Positions 1 through 8,480 of a stretch of DNA of 64,000 nt are shown in pieces; position 1 is the first letter of the stretch; each line of letters starts with the position of its first letter. The position numbers and the translations under genes are program-made. Location: the NCBI GenBank assembly GCA_963780815.1, contig CAWADG010000004.1, forward strand, positions 124,001-188,000, read 5' to 3'. The notes below the pieces were generated by a model. That model did no database searches. It was not told where the DNA came from and was given only the letters and a program-made list of their open reading frames with translations. Source of the DNA: VRUE01 sp963780815. GTDB taxonomy: Bacteria > Actinomycetota > Thermoleophilia > Solirubrobacterales > 70-9.

Positions 1-44
1 GCGACTGATCCTGCTGAATTGCAACTTCAAGCAGGATCAGTCGC
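1..44. repeat. Perfect 15-bp inverted repeat inside valS
   Basis: Arms 1-15 (GCGACTGATCCTGCT) and 30-44 are exact reverse complements, separated by 14 nt, with further partial pairing in the loop. The left arm encodes RLILLN, which matches the conserved ValS segment seen as SRFVLMN in other bacteria (recalled, not searched). The right arm encodes residues with no ValS counterpart that I recognise. It therefore looks like an inverted copy of host coding sequence inserted in frame. The left edge may extend beyond the window. Confidence 0.8.
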
Positions 45-919
45 ACACAAATGCCGCGCAGGACCAAGTTCCTGCGCGGGTTGGGTCAGGGATGCCGAGC
101 CCGGTGACGCCGGAGGACCGGTGGATCCTGTCGCGGCTCGAGCGGACGATCGAATCGGTCACCGAGAAGCTCGAGGCCTACGACTTCGCCCATGCCGCGC
201 AGGAGGCCTACTCGTTCTTCTGGTCCGAGCTCTGCGACTGGTACCTGGAGATGGTCAAGCCCCGCCTCTACGAGGGCGAGGAGGAGGTCTCGGCGAACCT
301 GCTCTGGGCGCTCGAGCGCGTCCTCGCCCTCCTGCACCCGATGATGCCGTTCGTCACCGAGGAGATCTGGTCCTACCACCCGGCGCGCCGCGGTCACCTC
401 GCGGTCCACGAGTTCCCGACCCCCGATGGGTCGCTGATCGACGCCGCGGCTGAGGCGGAGGTCAGTGCCGGGATCGAGCTTACGCGGAGGCTGCGCGCGT
501 GGCGCGACCTGGTCCAGGCGCCGGCCGCGACCGTGCTCCAGGCGCGGGCCGAGGGAGTCGATCCGCAGGAGTTCGTCGGCCGCCTCTCCCGGTTCGAGTT
601 CGTAGACAAAGGGGGTCGGCTTCGCTCCGGTCGCGATGAGCCAGATATGGACGCTCCCTCCGCTCCGCCTTCCGATGACGGAGGGGAGTCGGTGGCGGTG
701 GTCGGCCCGGTGCGGGTCCTCGAGTCGACCGAGATCGACGCCGGCGCCGTCCGCGCCAGGGTCGAGGCGCGGCGCGAGGAGCTGCGCGGCGAGGTCGCAA
801 GGGCCGAGGGCAAACTCGCCAACGAGCGCTTCGTCGCCAACGCGCCACCGGAGGTCGTCGAGGAGGAGCGCGAGAAGCTCGACCGCTACAGCGCCGAGTT
901 GGAGGAGCTGTCCGAATAG
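2..919 (+). CDS. valS: Valyl-tRNA synthetase, C-terminal part (5' end outside window)
   Basis: The reading frame is open from the window edge and ends at TAG 917-919. The visible part is the anticodon-binding helical domain (motif PEDRWILSRL, then YDFAHAAQEAYSFFWSELCDWYLE, split here only by description) followed by a C-terminal coiled-coil tRNA-binding arm near the end (LANERFVANAPPEVVEEE). ValS charges tRNA-Val in the cytoplasm. The catalytic HIGH/KMSKS core lies upstream of the window. Two stretches do not look like ValS: residues encoded at about 20-95, which contain two perfect hairpins, and residues encoded at about 605-690, a charged low-complexity insert. Both keep frame. folC follows after 2 nt, so the two are probably cotranscribed. 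Confidence 0.93.
   Translation, partial: RLILLNCNFKQDQSHTNAAQDQVPARVGSGMPSPVTPEDRWILSRLERTIESVTEKLEAYDFAHAAQEAYSFFWSELCDWYLEMVKPRLYEGEEEVSANLLWALERVLALLHPMMPFVTEEIWSYHPARRGHLAVHEFPTPDGSLIDAAAEAEVSAGIELTRRLRAWRDLVQAPAATVLQARAEGVDPQEFVGRLSRFEFVDKGGRLRSGRDEPDMDAPSAPPSDDGGESVAVVGPVRVLESTEIDAGAVRARVEARREELRGEVARAEGKLANERFVANAPPEVVEEEREKLDRYSAELEELSE
54..79. repeat. Second perfect hairpin inside valS (10-bp stem)
   Basis: CCGCGCAGGA at 54-63 pairs exactly with 70-79 across a 6-nt loop. It lies 10 nt after the first hairpin and is also read through in the valS frame. Together the two hairpins make up most of a non-conserved insertion just before the conserved PEDRWILSRL segment. Confidence 0.75.
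611..690. repeat. Interspersed repeat, family D copy 1 (inside valS)
   Basis: The stretch with TTCGCTC, a central GAGCCAGATATGGAC and CTCCGCTCCGCC resembles the reverse complement of 2378-2436 and, over a shorter core, 24350-24382. It encodes a charged, proline-rich insert with no ValS feature. A local palindrome CTCCCTCCG/CGGAGGGGAG follows. Similarity was judged by eye and is roughly three quarters, so the family assignment is less secure than families A and B. Confidence 0.45.
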
Positions 920-921
920 AC

Positions 922-2163
922 GTGGCTGACCCCGAGGCCTACCTCGACTCGCTCGAGCCGATCGGGTGGAGGCTGGGGCTCGAGCGAATGCACCGGCTGA
1001 ATGCCCTGCTCGGGATGCCCCAGCACCGCTTCTCCTCGATCCACGTAGTCGGCACCAACGGCAAGTCGTCGGTGACGCGGATGACGGCGGCCCTGCTCGA
1101 GGCGCACGGCGCCGCCGCCGGGGCGATGATCTCACCGCACCTCGAGCGCTGGTCGGAGCGCATCCTGATCCGCGGCGCCATCATCGGGCCGGCGGAGTTC
1201 GCCGCCGCGGTTGCCCGCGCCGCCGAGGGAGCCGAGGTCGTCGGGCGGAGCCTCGGCGAATCTGTCACCCAGTTCGAGGTGGCGACCGCCGCCGGCTTCC
1301 TCGCCCTCGCCGCTGCCCGCGTCGAGGTCGGCGTGATCGAGGCCGGGTTGGGGGGCAGGCTCGACGCGACGAACACGATCCCCTCGCGGGTCACGGTGCT
1401 GACATCGGTCGGCCTCGACCACACCGAGTGGCTGGGGGAGACCGAGGAGCAGATCGCCGCCGAGAAGCTCGCCGTCCTCCGCGACCACACCACCCTCGTC
1501 CTCGGGCGGGTCTCCGACCCGGTGCGAGAGCTGGCCGAGCGGACCGCCGGCGAGCGCGGAGCGGAGGTGGTGCTCGCGCCCGAGGACCCCGGCGAGGGGA
1601 TCGCGCTCCGGGCCCGGGGCCGGTTCCAGCGGCGCAATCTGGCACTTGCCGTCGCCGCGGCCGAGGCATTCCACGGCCCACTCGACCCCGAGCTCGTCGC
1701 CGCGGTGGCCGCCGGGGTGAGCGTTCCGGGGCGGCTCGAGCTCGTCGCGGAGGACCCGCCGACCTATCTCGACGCCGCCCACAACGTCGACGCCGCCGCC
1801 GCGCTCGCCGAGGCCCTGCCGGAGGTCGCGGGGAGGAGGCCGGTCACGGCCTGCCTGGCGATGCTCTCCGACAAGGACGCCGCCGGGGCGGTCGCGGCGC
1901 TGGCGCCGGTGCTCGAGCGGGTGGTCTGCACCGAGATCCCGGCCGAGACGCTGCACTCGCAGGGCCGGCCCGGTGCCTCCTCGCACCCGGCAGATCACCT
2001 CGCCCGCGTCTGTCGCGAGCAGGGCCTCGAGGCCGACGCCGAGACCCGCCTGGGTGAGGCGCTCGCGCGGTCGCAGGAGCTCGCGGAGGCGGCCGGCGGG
2101 ACCCTCCTCATCACCGGTTCCCACTACCTGCTGGCCCCCGCCCGGGCCGCTCTCTCGCGCTGA
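922..2163 (+). CDS. folC: Bifunctional folylpolyglutamate/dihydrofolate synthase
   Basis: FolC adds glutamates to folates and, in many bacteria, also makes dihydrofolate from dihydropteroate. The 413-residue protein has the Mur-ligase-type ATP loop VVGTNGKSSVTRM at about residues 41-53, the segment SPHLERWSERI, the central LGGRLDATN signature and a C-terminal ligase domain with DAAHN. The GTG start at 922 lies 2 nt after the valS stop, giving the common valS-folC pair. No ATG lies nearer the conserved N-terminus, so GTG is preferred. Confidence 0.93.
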   Translation: MADPEAYLDSLEPIGWRLGLERMHRLNALLGMPQHRFSSIHVVGTNGKSSVTRMTAALLEAHGAAAGAMISPHLERWSERILIRGAIIGPAEFAAAVARAAEGAEVVGRSLGESVTQFEVATAAGFLALAAARVEVGVIEAGLGGRLDATNTIPSRVTVLTSVGLDHTEWLGETEEQIAAEKLAVLRDHTTLVLGRVSDPVRELAERTAGERGAEVVLAPEDPGEGIALRARGRFQRRNLALAVAAAEAFHGPLDPELVAAVAAGVSVPGRLELVAEDPPTYLDAAHNVDAAAALAEALPEVAGRRPVTACLAMLSDKDAAGAVAALAPVLERVVCTEIPAETLHSQGRPGASSHPADHLARVCREQGLEADAETRLGEALARSQELAEAAGGTLLITGSHYLLAPARAALSR

Positions 2164-2253
2164 CCCGCACCTGGCTTCCCACAGGACTGGAGGCGGCCGA
2201 GGCTTGCCTGCGCCGTATTCGCCGAACCTGCGACGATTCAGGCGTGATTCGGT

Positions 2254-2376
2254 ATGAGCTCTAAGAGCGCCGGCAGCGAACTGCTCTCGATGATGGCGCT
2301 GGTCGCCGCCGTCGTCGCGGCGGTGATCCTGATCTTCTTCGGCCTCGGATTCCTCTTTGGCAGGCTGTTTCTCTGA
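2254..2376 (+). CDS. Small single-pass membrane peptide (40 aa)
   Basis: ATG 2254 to TGA 2374-2376 encodes 40 residues: a short polar N-terminus (MSSKSAGSELLSMM), then a continuous hydrophobic helix ending in GLGFLFGRLFL. It fills the gap after folC, uses GC-ending codons like its neighbours, and is too short for usual gene callers. I do not recognise a family. It could be a real small membrane protein or a chance ORF; the well-formed membrane helix argues for the former. Confidence 0.55.
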   Translation: MSSKSAGSELLSMMALVAAVVAAVILIFFGLGFLFGRLFL

Positions 2377-2377
2377 T

Positions 2378-2436
2378 GGCGCGGAGCGAGCAAGTGTGCA
2401 TATCTGGTTCTTCGCGCAGCGAGCGAAGCGCGAGCA
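2378..2436. repeat. Interspersed repeat, family D copy 2 (intergenic)
   Basis: On the minus strand this reads CTTCGCTCGCTGCGCGAAG, then AACCAGATATGCAC and CTCGCTCCGCGCC, aligning by eye with 611-690 inside valS and with 24350-24382 before leuS. It contains a CTTCGC/GCGAAG hairpin. It sits between the small membrane peptide and the zinc-ribbon gene. Confidence 0.45.
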
Positions 2437-2510
2437 TTCGCAGTGTTGAACAGGGTTAGCGGCGACCACGGCGAAGTAGACTCACCGCCCCCTCAGGCGA
2501 GTCCCCGATC

Positions 2511-3128
2511 ATGACCCCAGCGATCTTCGGCATCAGCAACGACGGCCTCAACCTGGTCGTCAACCTGTTCATCCTGATGCTGGTCGTGGTCTGGCTGGCG
2601 CTGATCGTCTTCACCTTCCTCGACGCCCGCCGCCGCGTCTCCGACCCCTTCCTCGTCGCTTGCGCGACGATCGCCTCCTTCATCCCATATATAGGCACCG
2701 CCGTCTACGCGATCCTGCGGCCGCCTGAGTTCCTCGAAGACGCGCATGAGCGAGAGCTGGAGATAAAGGCCGCCGAGCTGCGCGTCCGGCAACTCGAGGA
2801 GAGCTCTTGCCCGCAGTGCGAATACCCGATCGAGAGAAGCTACCTGCGCTGCCCCCACTGCCAACGCCGCCTGAAGAACCCGTGCCAGAGCTGCGGCAAG
2901 CCCGTCGATCCACGCTGGTCTCTGTGCCCCTATTGCGAGACGCCGGTCCGCTCCCGCGAGCGGTCCGCGAAACGCTCGACGTCCCAGAAACGCCAGCCCG
3001 CGGCAAGGCGGAAAAAAGCCGCCACCGCGAAAGAGCCCGCGGCCGGCGCCAGCCAGGGACCGCCGTCCCCGAAACGAGCGCAAAGGAGCCCAGAACGTGA
3101 GCCGGACCCTGATCCTCGTCAAGCCTGA
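2511..3128 (+). CDS. Membrane protein with double zinc ribbon
   Basis: A 205-residue protein with two N-terminal membrane helices (about residues 12-37 and 50-68), a charged linker helix, then two Cys4 zinc ribbons (CPQCEYPIERSYLRCPHC at about 100 and CQSCGKPVDPRWSLCPYC at about 124), and a Lys/Arg/Ala-rich tail. The ribbons probably bind structural zinc, and the basic tail could contact nucleic acid or phospholipid. Function is unknown. Its last 32 nt overlap ndk in another frame, so the tail is translated through the ndk start. A TAGACT box at 2477-2482 may be the promoter. Confidence 0.8.
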   Translation: MTPAIFGISNDGLNLVVNLFILMLVVVWLALIVFTFLDARRRVSDPFLVACATIASFIPYIGTAVYAILRPPEFLEDAHERELEIKAAELRVRQLEESSCPQCEYPIERSYLRCPHCQRRLKNPCQSCGKPVDPRWSLCPYCETPVRSRERSAKRSTSQKRQPAARRKKAATAKEPAAGASQGPPSPKRAQRSPEREPDPDPRQA

Positions 3129-3504
3129 CGCCTTCGAGCGCGCCCTGACCGGCGAGGTGATCGCCCGCTTCGAGCGCAAGGGCCTGCGGATCAAGGCGCT
3201 GAAGCTGATGCAGGCGGACGAGGGGATCGCGAACTCCCACTACGCCGAGCATGCCGAGAAGCCGTTCTTCAGCGAGCTCGTCACCTTCATCACCGGCGGC
3301 CCGCTTGTCGCGATGGTCCTCGAGGGGGCCGAGGCGGTTCCCGCGGCGCGCCAGTTGATCGGCGCTACCAACCCGGTCGAGGCCGCCACCGGCTCGATCC
3401 GCGGCGATTTCGCCCTCGAGGTGACCTACAACATGGTCCACGGCTCCGACTCCGACGAGTCGGCGGAGCGCGAGATCGGGATCTGGTTCCCCGAGCTGTC
3501 CTAG
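3097..3504 (+). CDS. ndk: Nucleoside-diphosphate kinase
   Basis: Ndk moves the terminal phosphate from ATP to NDPs through a phosphohistidine. The 135-residue product begins SRTLILVKPDAFERALTGEV, includes the catalytic-His segment NMVHGSDS near residue 114, and ends at the usual family length. GTG 3097 is chosen because the conserved N-terminus starts at once after it. It overlaps the previous gene by 32 nt and is followed by maf after 14 nt. Confidence 0.95.
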   Translation: MSRTLILVKPDAFERALTGEVIARFERKGLRIKALKLMQADEGIANSHYAEHAEKPFFSELVTFITGGPLVAMVLEGAEAVPAARQLIGATNPVEAATGSIRGDFALEVTYNMVHGSDSDESAEREIGIWFPELS

Positions 3505-3518
3505 AGGGCGAGCGCCCT

Positions 3519-4067
3519 CTGAACGTCACCCTCGCATCGGGGTCGCCCCAGCGCCGCGAGATCCTCGAGAAGCTCGGCGTCTCGTTCGAGGTCGTGGTCC
3601 CCGGGGTCGACGAGCTGAGCGGCGGCGAACCGGACCACGAGGTCGTCGAGAACGCGCGCCGCAAGGCGGGGGCCGCAGCAGGCCCCGGGCTCGTGATCGC
3701 CTGCGACACCGACGTCGTCCTCGACGACCGGGCACTCGGCAAGCCCGCCGACGCGGAGGCCGCCAGGGCCTACCTCGACTCGCTGTCGGGCCGCGCCCAC
3801 GACGTCGTCAGCGGCCTCGTCGTGCTCGCAGACGGCGAGGAGCGCTCGGGGCTGGAGCGGACGACCGTCGAGTTCCGGGAGCTCGGCGATGCCGAGAAGG
3901 AGCGCTACGTCGAATTCGGCGAGTGGCGCGGGCGATCGGGCGGCTACGCGATCCAGACCCTCGGGTCGACGCTGGTCGCACGAATCGAGGGGAGCGTCTC
4001 GAACGTGGTCGGTCTGCCCGTCGGGCTGCTGTTCGAGTTGGCGCCGGAATTGTTTCGACGCGGTTGA
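3519..4067 (+). CDS. maf: Maf-like nucleotide pyrophosphatase, probable CTG start
   Basis: The protein matches the Maf/YhdE family, which hydrolyses non-canonical or modified NTPs: NVTLASGSPQRREILEKLG at the N-terminus, the ACDTDVVLDDRALGKP motif, and GGYAIQTLGSTLVARIEGS. No ATG, GTG or TTG in frame includes the conserved LASGSPQRR segment. The likely start is CTG 3519, with an AGGGCG purine run about 8 nt upstream. A later GTG at 3594 would remove the catalytic N-terminus. The usual family length is about 190; this start gives 182. Confidence 0.88.
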   Translation: MNVTLASGSPQRREILEKLGVSFEVVVPGVDELSGGEPDHEVVENARRKAGAAAGPGLVIACDTDVVLDDRALGKPADAEAARAYLDSLSGRAHDVVSGLVVLADGEERSGLERTTVEFRELGDAEKERYVEFGEWRGRSGGYAIQTLGSTLVARIEGSVSNVVGLPVGLLFELAPELFRRG

Positions 4068-4124
4068 GCTGCAGGGCATTCGAGGAGCATCTGGGATGAT
4101 GCTTCGAAGCTTCTCCCTCACCGA

Positions 4125-5174
4125 ATGGGTCTTTTCAGCAATCTCACCGGTCTAGGCGGCCGCGACATGGCCGTCGACCTCGGCACCGCCAACACGCTCG
4201 TGTACGTGCGGGGCCGCGGCATCGTGCTCTCGGAGCCGTCGGTCGTGGCGATCGACTCCCGCAACGGCCAGGTCCACGCGGTCGGCGTCGAAGCGAAGCG
4301 GATGCTGGGGCGGACGCCGGGCACGATCACGGCGATCCGGCCGCTGAAGGATGGGGTGATCGCCGACTTCGACGTCACCGAGCAGATGCTCCGGCACTTC
4401 ATCAAGCGCGTCCATTCGAACCGGTTCGCCCACCCGCGCGTCGTCGTCTGCGTCCCATCGGGGGTGACCGGGGTCGAGAAGCGGGCGGTCGAGGAGGCGT
4501 GCCTGTCGGCCGGGGCGCGGAAGGCGTTCCTGATCGAGGAGCCGATGGCGGCCGCTATCGGCGCCGGCCTCCCGGTCGCCGAGCCGACCGGGTCGATGAT
4601 CGTCGACGTCGGCGGCGGCACCACCGAGGTGGCGGTGATCTCGCTCGGCGGAATCGTCGTCTCGCAATCGATCAGGGTCGGCGGCGACGAGCTCGACGAG
4701 GCGATCGTCCAGCACTGCAAACAGAACTACAAACTGGCGATCGGAACCCAGACTGCCGAGGAGGTCAAGCTGGAGGCCGGCTCGGCATCACCGCTCGCAG
4801 AGGAGGTCGAGGTCGAGATCCGCGGGCGGGATCTCGTCTCCGGGCTCCCGAAAACAATCACGCTCGGCTCGGCAGAGGTCCGCGAGGCCCTCGACGAACC
4901 GGTCAGCCACATTGTCGACGCCGTCAAGGACACCCTCGATCGGACGCCGCCGGAGCTCGCCGGCGACATCATGGACAGGGGGATCACCCTGGCGGGGGGC
5001 GGCGCCCTTCTGCAAGGACTCGAACAGCGCCTACGCGATGAGTGCCAGATGCCGTGCCAACTGGCAGAGTCACCGCTCACGTGCGTGGCGGTCGGCTCCG
5101 GCCTCTCGTTGGAGGAGTTCGAGGCCATCCATCGCGCCAGCAAGATGAACTCGGGTGCGGCACGCTATGCCTAG
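4125..5174 (+). CDS. mreB: Rod shape-determining protein MreB
   Basis: Actin-like ATPase that forms membrane-bound filaments guiding lateral wall synthesis. The 349-residue protein has phosphate-1 AVDLGTANTLVY, the connect segment EEPMAAAIGAGLPV, phosphate-2 IVDVGGGTTEVAV and the adenosine motif ITLAGGGALLQGL, all intact. The N-terminal FSNLTGL may be the membrane-inserting loop. It heads a cluster with mreC, mreD, mrdA and rodA, which predicts a rod-shaped cell. Confidence 0.96.
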   Translation: MGLFSNLTGLGGRDMAVDLGTANTLVYVRGRGIVLSEPSVVAIDSRNGQVHAVGVEAKRMLGRTPGTITAIRPLKDGVIADFDVTEQMLRHFIKRVHSNRFAHPRVVVCVPSGVTGVEKRAVEEACLSAGARKAFLIEEPMAAAIGAGLPVAEPTGSMIVDVGGGTTEVAVISLGGIVVSQSIRVGGDELDEAIVQHCKQNYKLAIGTQTAEEVKLEAGSASPLAEEVEVEIRGRDLVSGLPKTITLGSAEVREALDEPVSHIVDAVKDTLDRTPPELAGDIMDRGITLAGGGALLQGLEQRLRDECQMPCQLAESPLTCVAVGSGLSLEEFEAIHRASKMNSGAARYA

Positions 5175-5209
5175 CGGCCACCGAAAATCAACGGACTTAG
5201 GGCCCCCTC

Positions 5210-6061
5210 GTGTATCGCAAGCAAGTTCGCCGCCGTAGGGCGGTTCTGACGCTCCTCATACTCGGCTCCTTCCTGCTGCTGACGATCTCCTACGGGCACG
5301 GGTCGGGCAGCATCCAGAACGGTGTCAGCACGATCTTCAGCCCGTTCGAGGGCGTGGCCGACCGGGCGCTGAAGCCCGCCCGCGACCTCGTCGACTGGTT
5401 CGACAAGACCTTCGAAGCGCGCGGCGAAAACAGCCGCCTCAGCGAAGAACTGGAACAGGCCAGGACCCAGGCGGTGGCCGGCCAGGAGGCGATCCAGGAA
5501 AATGCCCAGCTCCGCAAGCTGGTGGAACTCGACCGCGACCCGGTGATCGCGACCTCGGCATTCGACCCGGTGACGGGGCGGGTCATCGCCCGCTCGCCGA
5601 CGGTCTGGCACTCGTCGGTGAACATCGACGTCGGCAGCGGCGACGGCGTGGTCGTCGACGATCCGGTGATCAGCGGCGATGGCATCGTCGGCGAGATCTC
5701 GGCGGTGCAGCCGAGCTCCTCCCAGGTCCAGCTGATCACCGACCACGCGAGCGCGGTCTCCGCCAAGGTCCTGCCGCTCGGCGTCCAGGGCGTGATCCGG
5801 CCCTCGGTCGGCGACCCCCAAGACCTCGTCCTCGATTTCATCAACTCGACGAAGACGGTCGGCGTCGGCCAGACCGTGGTCACCTCCGGCTGGCGGGCCC
5901 AGGGCCTGGCCTCGCTGTTTCCGCCTGGAATCCCGGTCGGGGAGGTCACCAAGGCCTCGGTGCTCGAGCAGGAGGCAAGCCAGCAGGTCCACGTGCGACC
6001 ATTTGCCGACTTGGCAAACCTCGACCTAGTGCAGGTGCTGACCGGGGGCCCCCGCCAGTGA
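5210..6061 (+). CDS. mreC: Rod shape-determining protein MreC
   Basis: A 283-residue protein with a short basic cytoplasmic tail (YRKQVRRRRA), one membrane helix at about 10-28, a coiled coil at about 65-105 (FEARGENSRLSEELEQA) and the extracytoplasmic beta-domain with VGSGDGVVVDDPVISGDGIVG, typical of MreC. It links MreB filaments to PBP2/RodA. It starts at GTG 5210 and its stop overlaps the mreD start (GTGA). Its glutamate codons are mostly GAA, unlike cytoplasmic neighbours. Confidence 0.94.
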   Translation: MYRKQVRRRRAVLTLLILGSFLLLTISYGHGSGSIQNGVSTIFSPFEGVADRALKPARDLVDWFDKTFEARGENSRLSEELEQARTQAVAGQEAIQENAQLRKLVELDRDPVIATSAFDPVTGRVIARSPTVWHSSVNIDVGSGDGVVVDDPVISGDGIVGEISAVQPSSSQVQLITDHASAVSAKVLPLGVQGVIRPSVGDPQDLVLDFINSTKTVGVGQTVVTSGWRAQGLASLFPPGIPVGEVTKASVLEQEASQQVHVRPFADLANLDLVQVLTGGPRQ

Positions 6062-6609
6062 TCGTGACCCCGAAGATCCTCGCCCGCCTCGTCGCGATAG
6101 CGATCCTGGTCGTGCTGCTCCAGCTCTCCTTCTTCTCACGCGTGACGTTCCTCGAGACAAGCCCCGACATCCTGCCGGCCTTCGTCGTCGTCCTCGGCCT
6201 GCTCGGCGGCAGCATGACCGGCGCCGTGACCGGGTTCTCGGTCGGGTTCCTCGTCGACTGCCTGGTCGCCGGGACGCTGGGGGTCACGTCGCTGGTCCTG
6301 CTCGGGGTCGGGTACGCCGCAGGGCTGTTCCGCGAACGGTTCGAAATCCACAGCACGCTGGTGCCGCCACTGCTCTGCATGGCATTCACCCTGCTCGCCG
6401 AGATCGGGTTCGCGCTGGTCGAACTCACGCTCGGCATCGATGCCCCGATCAGCAGCCTGGTCCTCCGCGACATGGCGCTGAAGAGCATCTACGCCTTCTT
6501 CCTCGGCTGGCCGCTCTACTACGGGATGCGGTTCGCCCTGCGGGCGGCGCTGGTCGAGGAGCCCCGAGTCGAGCGCCGGCGCCAGCCGACCGTGCTGGGG
6601 GCGCGCTAG
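6058..6609 (+). CDS. mreD: Rod shape-determining protein MreD
   Basis: A 183-residue protein that is almost wholly hydrophobic, with five or six membrane helices, starting at GTG 6058 inside the end of mreC. MreD is a small integral membrane partner of MreC in the elongation complex. Sequence identity in this family is low, so the call rests on helix pattern, length and position between mreC and mrdA. A basic C-terminal tail (VERRRQPTVLGAR) ends the protein. Confidence 0.9.
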   Translation: MIVTPKILARLVAIAILVVLLQLSFFSRVTFLETSPDILPAFVVVLGLLGGSMTGAVTGFSVGFLVDCLVAGTLGVTSLVLLGVGYAAGLFRERFEIHSTLVPPLLCMAFTLLAEIGFALVELTLGIDAPISSLVLRDMALKSIYAFFLGWPLYYGMRFALRAALVEEPRVERRRQPTVLGAR

Positions 6610-6647
6610 CCGGCATGTACCTACGCTCCGGGGAACGCGGATCGCCG

Positions 6648-8480
6648 ATGAACAACCGCCTCGCGGTGCGGTTGGCCCTGTTCGGAGCCGTCGCTCTCGC
6701 CCTCTTCGTGGTCCTCTTCTTCCGGCTCTGGTTGCTGCAGGTCCTGAACGGGAAGGAAAACCTCGCCGAGGCGAGGAACAACAGGACCCGCGAGTTCAGG
6801 GTCAGCGCCCCACGCGGCTCGATCCTCGATCGCAACGGCAATGTCCTGGTCGACAACCGGACCAGCCTCGCGCTGCAGATCGACCCCAACAAGCTGCCGC
6901 CCGAACTCAAGCGGCGGCAGGCCGAGCTCGCGCAGCTCGCCGAACTGACTCACTCGACGCCCCACCGGGTCAAAAAGACGATCCACGAAGGAGTCGTGAC
7001 GTCACCCGGCGCCCCGGTGACCCTTCGCAAGGACGTCGGCAATTACCTCGTCTACTACCTGCAGGAGAACCAGCACCTGTTTCCGGGCGTGACCGTGCAG
7101 CGCGTCTTCGTCCGCAACTACCCGGACGGCACGCTCGCCGCTCACATCCTCGGCCAGGTCGGCGAGGTCAACGAAGAACAGCTGAAGGAACCGCAGTACA
7201 AGGGCCTCGAGCCGGGCGACGAGATCGGCCAGGACGGCGTCGAGAACACCTACGACCGCTACCTGCGCGGCAAGCCGGGTCTGACCAAAGTCCAGGTCGA
7301 CGCCTTCGGCCAGCCGACCCCGAACGGGCAGCTGCTCTCGGAGCCGCCGGTCCCCGGCAACAACCTGAAGCTCTCGATCGACACCCCGGTCCAGGAAGCG
7401 GGCGAAGCGGCGATGGCCTCGACCGGCCTCCGCGGGGGCTTCATCACCATGGACGTCCACAACGGCGAAATCGTCGCGATGGGCTCCTACCCGACCTACG
7501 AACCCTCGGTCTTCACCAAACCGATGACCCAGGCGCAGGTCAACACCCTCTACCGCGACGAAATCCTGGCGCCGCTTACGGACCGGGCGATCGCCGGCCT
7601 CTATCCGACCGGGTCGACCTTCAAGCCGATCACCGCGATCGCGGCGCTCGAATCCGGCCAGCTGACCCCGGAAGAAGTGATCTACGACCCGGGCCAGCTG
7701 GTCGTCGGCGAACAGGTCTTCACCAACGCCGGCGAAGCCGCGAACGGCTCGGTCAGCCTGGTCTCGGCGCTGGAAGTCTCCTCCGACGTCTTCTTCTACA
7801 CGCTCGGGCTGCGGATGTGGGACACCGGCGACCTCCAGCACTGGGCGCACGAGCTCGGGATCGGGAGGCCGACCGGGATCGACCTGCCCGGCGCCGCCGA
7901 AGGGTTGCTTCCCTCCCAGCACTGGCGCGACCAGCTCTACAAGGAAGGGGAAACCGAACGGCCATGGTCGGCCGGCGACAACGTCCAGCTCGCCACCGGC
8001 CAGGGGGACCTCCAGACCAACCCGCTGCAGATGGCGATCGCCTACGCGGCGATCGCCAACGGGGGGACGGTGGTCACCCCGCACGTCGGGCTCCAGGTCG
8101 ACGACGCGGCCGGGCGGGTCCTGAGGGAAGTCGACCCCAAGCCCCGCCGCCACGTCAGGATCGACACGGCGTATCGGGAAGACATCCTCGAAGGGCTGCA
8201 CGACGCCGCCCAGGGCGGAGGCGGGACCTCGTGCGCCGTCTTCTGCAACTTCCCGATTCCCGTCGCGGGCAAGACCGGCACCGCGCAGCGGCCGCCCTAT
8301 CCTGACCAGTCCTGGTACGGAGTCCTGGCCCCGTATCCGGATCCGCGCTACATCACCTTCGTGACGATGGAGGAAGGAGGGTTCGGCGTCGAAGCCGCGG
8401 CGCCCGCCGCGCGGCGGATCCTGGAAGCATTGTTCGCCAACGAACTCTCCGAAGGCTCCAACGAAGAAGAAGGACCATGA
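6648..8480 (+). CDS. mrdA: Penicillin-binding protein 2 (elongation transpeptidase)
   Basis: Class B PBP that crosslinks peptidoglycan during elongation. One N-terminal membrane anchor (about 9-27) is followed by the pedestal domain (APRGSILDRNGNVL) and the transpeptidase domain with SxxK as GSTFKPI near residue 323, SSDVFF as the SxN-like motif near 378, and AGKTGTAQ near 541. I chose ATG 6648 (MNNRLAVRL) over ATG 6615, since it places the basic residues directly before the anchor and has GGGGAA upstream. The stop overlaps the rodA start. Confidence 0.94.
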   Translation: MNNRLAVRLALFGAVALALFVVLFFRLWLLQVLNGKENLAEARNNRTREFRVSAPRGSILDRNGNVLVDNRTSLALQIDPNKLPPELKRRQAELAQLAELTHSTPHRVKKTIHEGVVTSPGAPVTLRKDVGNYLVYYLQENQHLFPGVTVQRVFVRNYPDGTLAAHILGQVGEVNEEQLKEPQYKGLEPGDEIGQDGVENTYDRYLRGKPGLTKVQVDAFGQPTPNGQLLSEPPVPGNNLKLSIDTPVQEAGEAAMASTGLRGGFITMDVHNGEIVAMGSYPTYEPSVFTKPMTQAQVNTLYRDEILAPLTDRAIAGLYPTGSTFKPITAIAALESGQLTPEEVIYDPGQLVVGEQVFTNAGEAANGSVSLVSALEVSSDVFFYTLGLRMWDTGDLQHWAHELGIGRPTGIDLPGAAEGLLPSQHWRDQLYKEGETERPWSAGDNVQLATGQGDLQTNPLQMAIAYAAIANGGTVVTPHVGLQVDDAAGRVLREVDPKPRRHVRIDTAYREDILEGLHDAAQGGGGTSCAVFCNFPIPVAGKTGTAQRPPYPDQSWYGVLAPYPDPRYITFVTMEEGGFGVEAAAPAARRILEALFANELSEGSNEEEGP

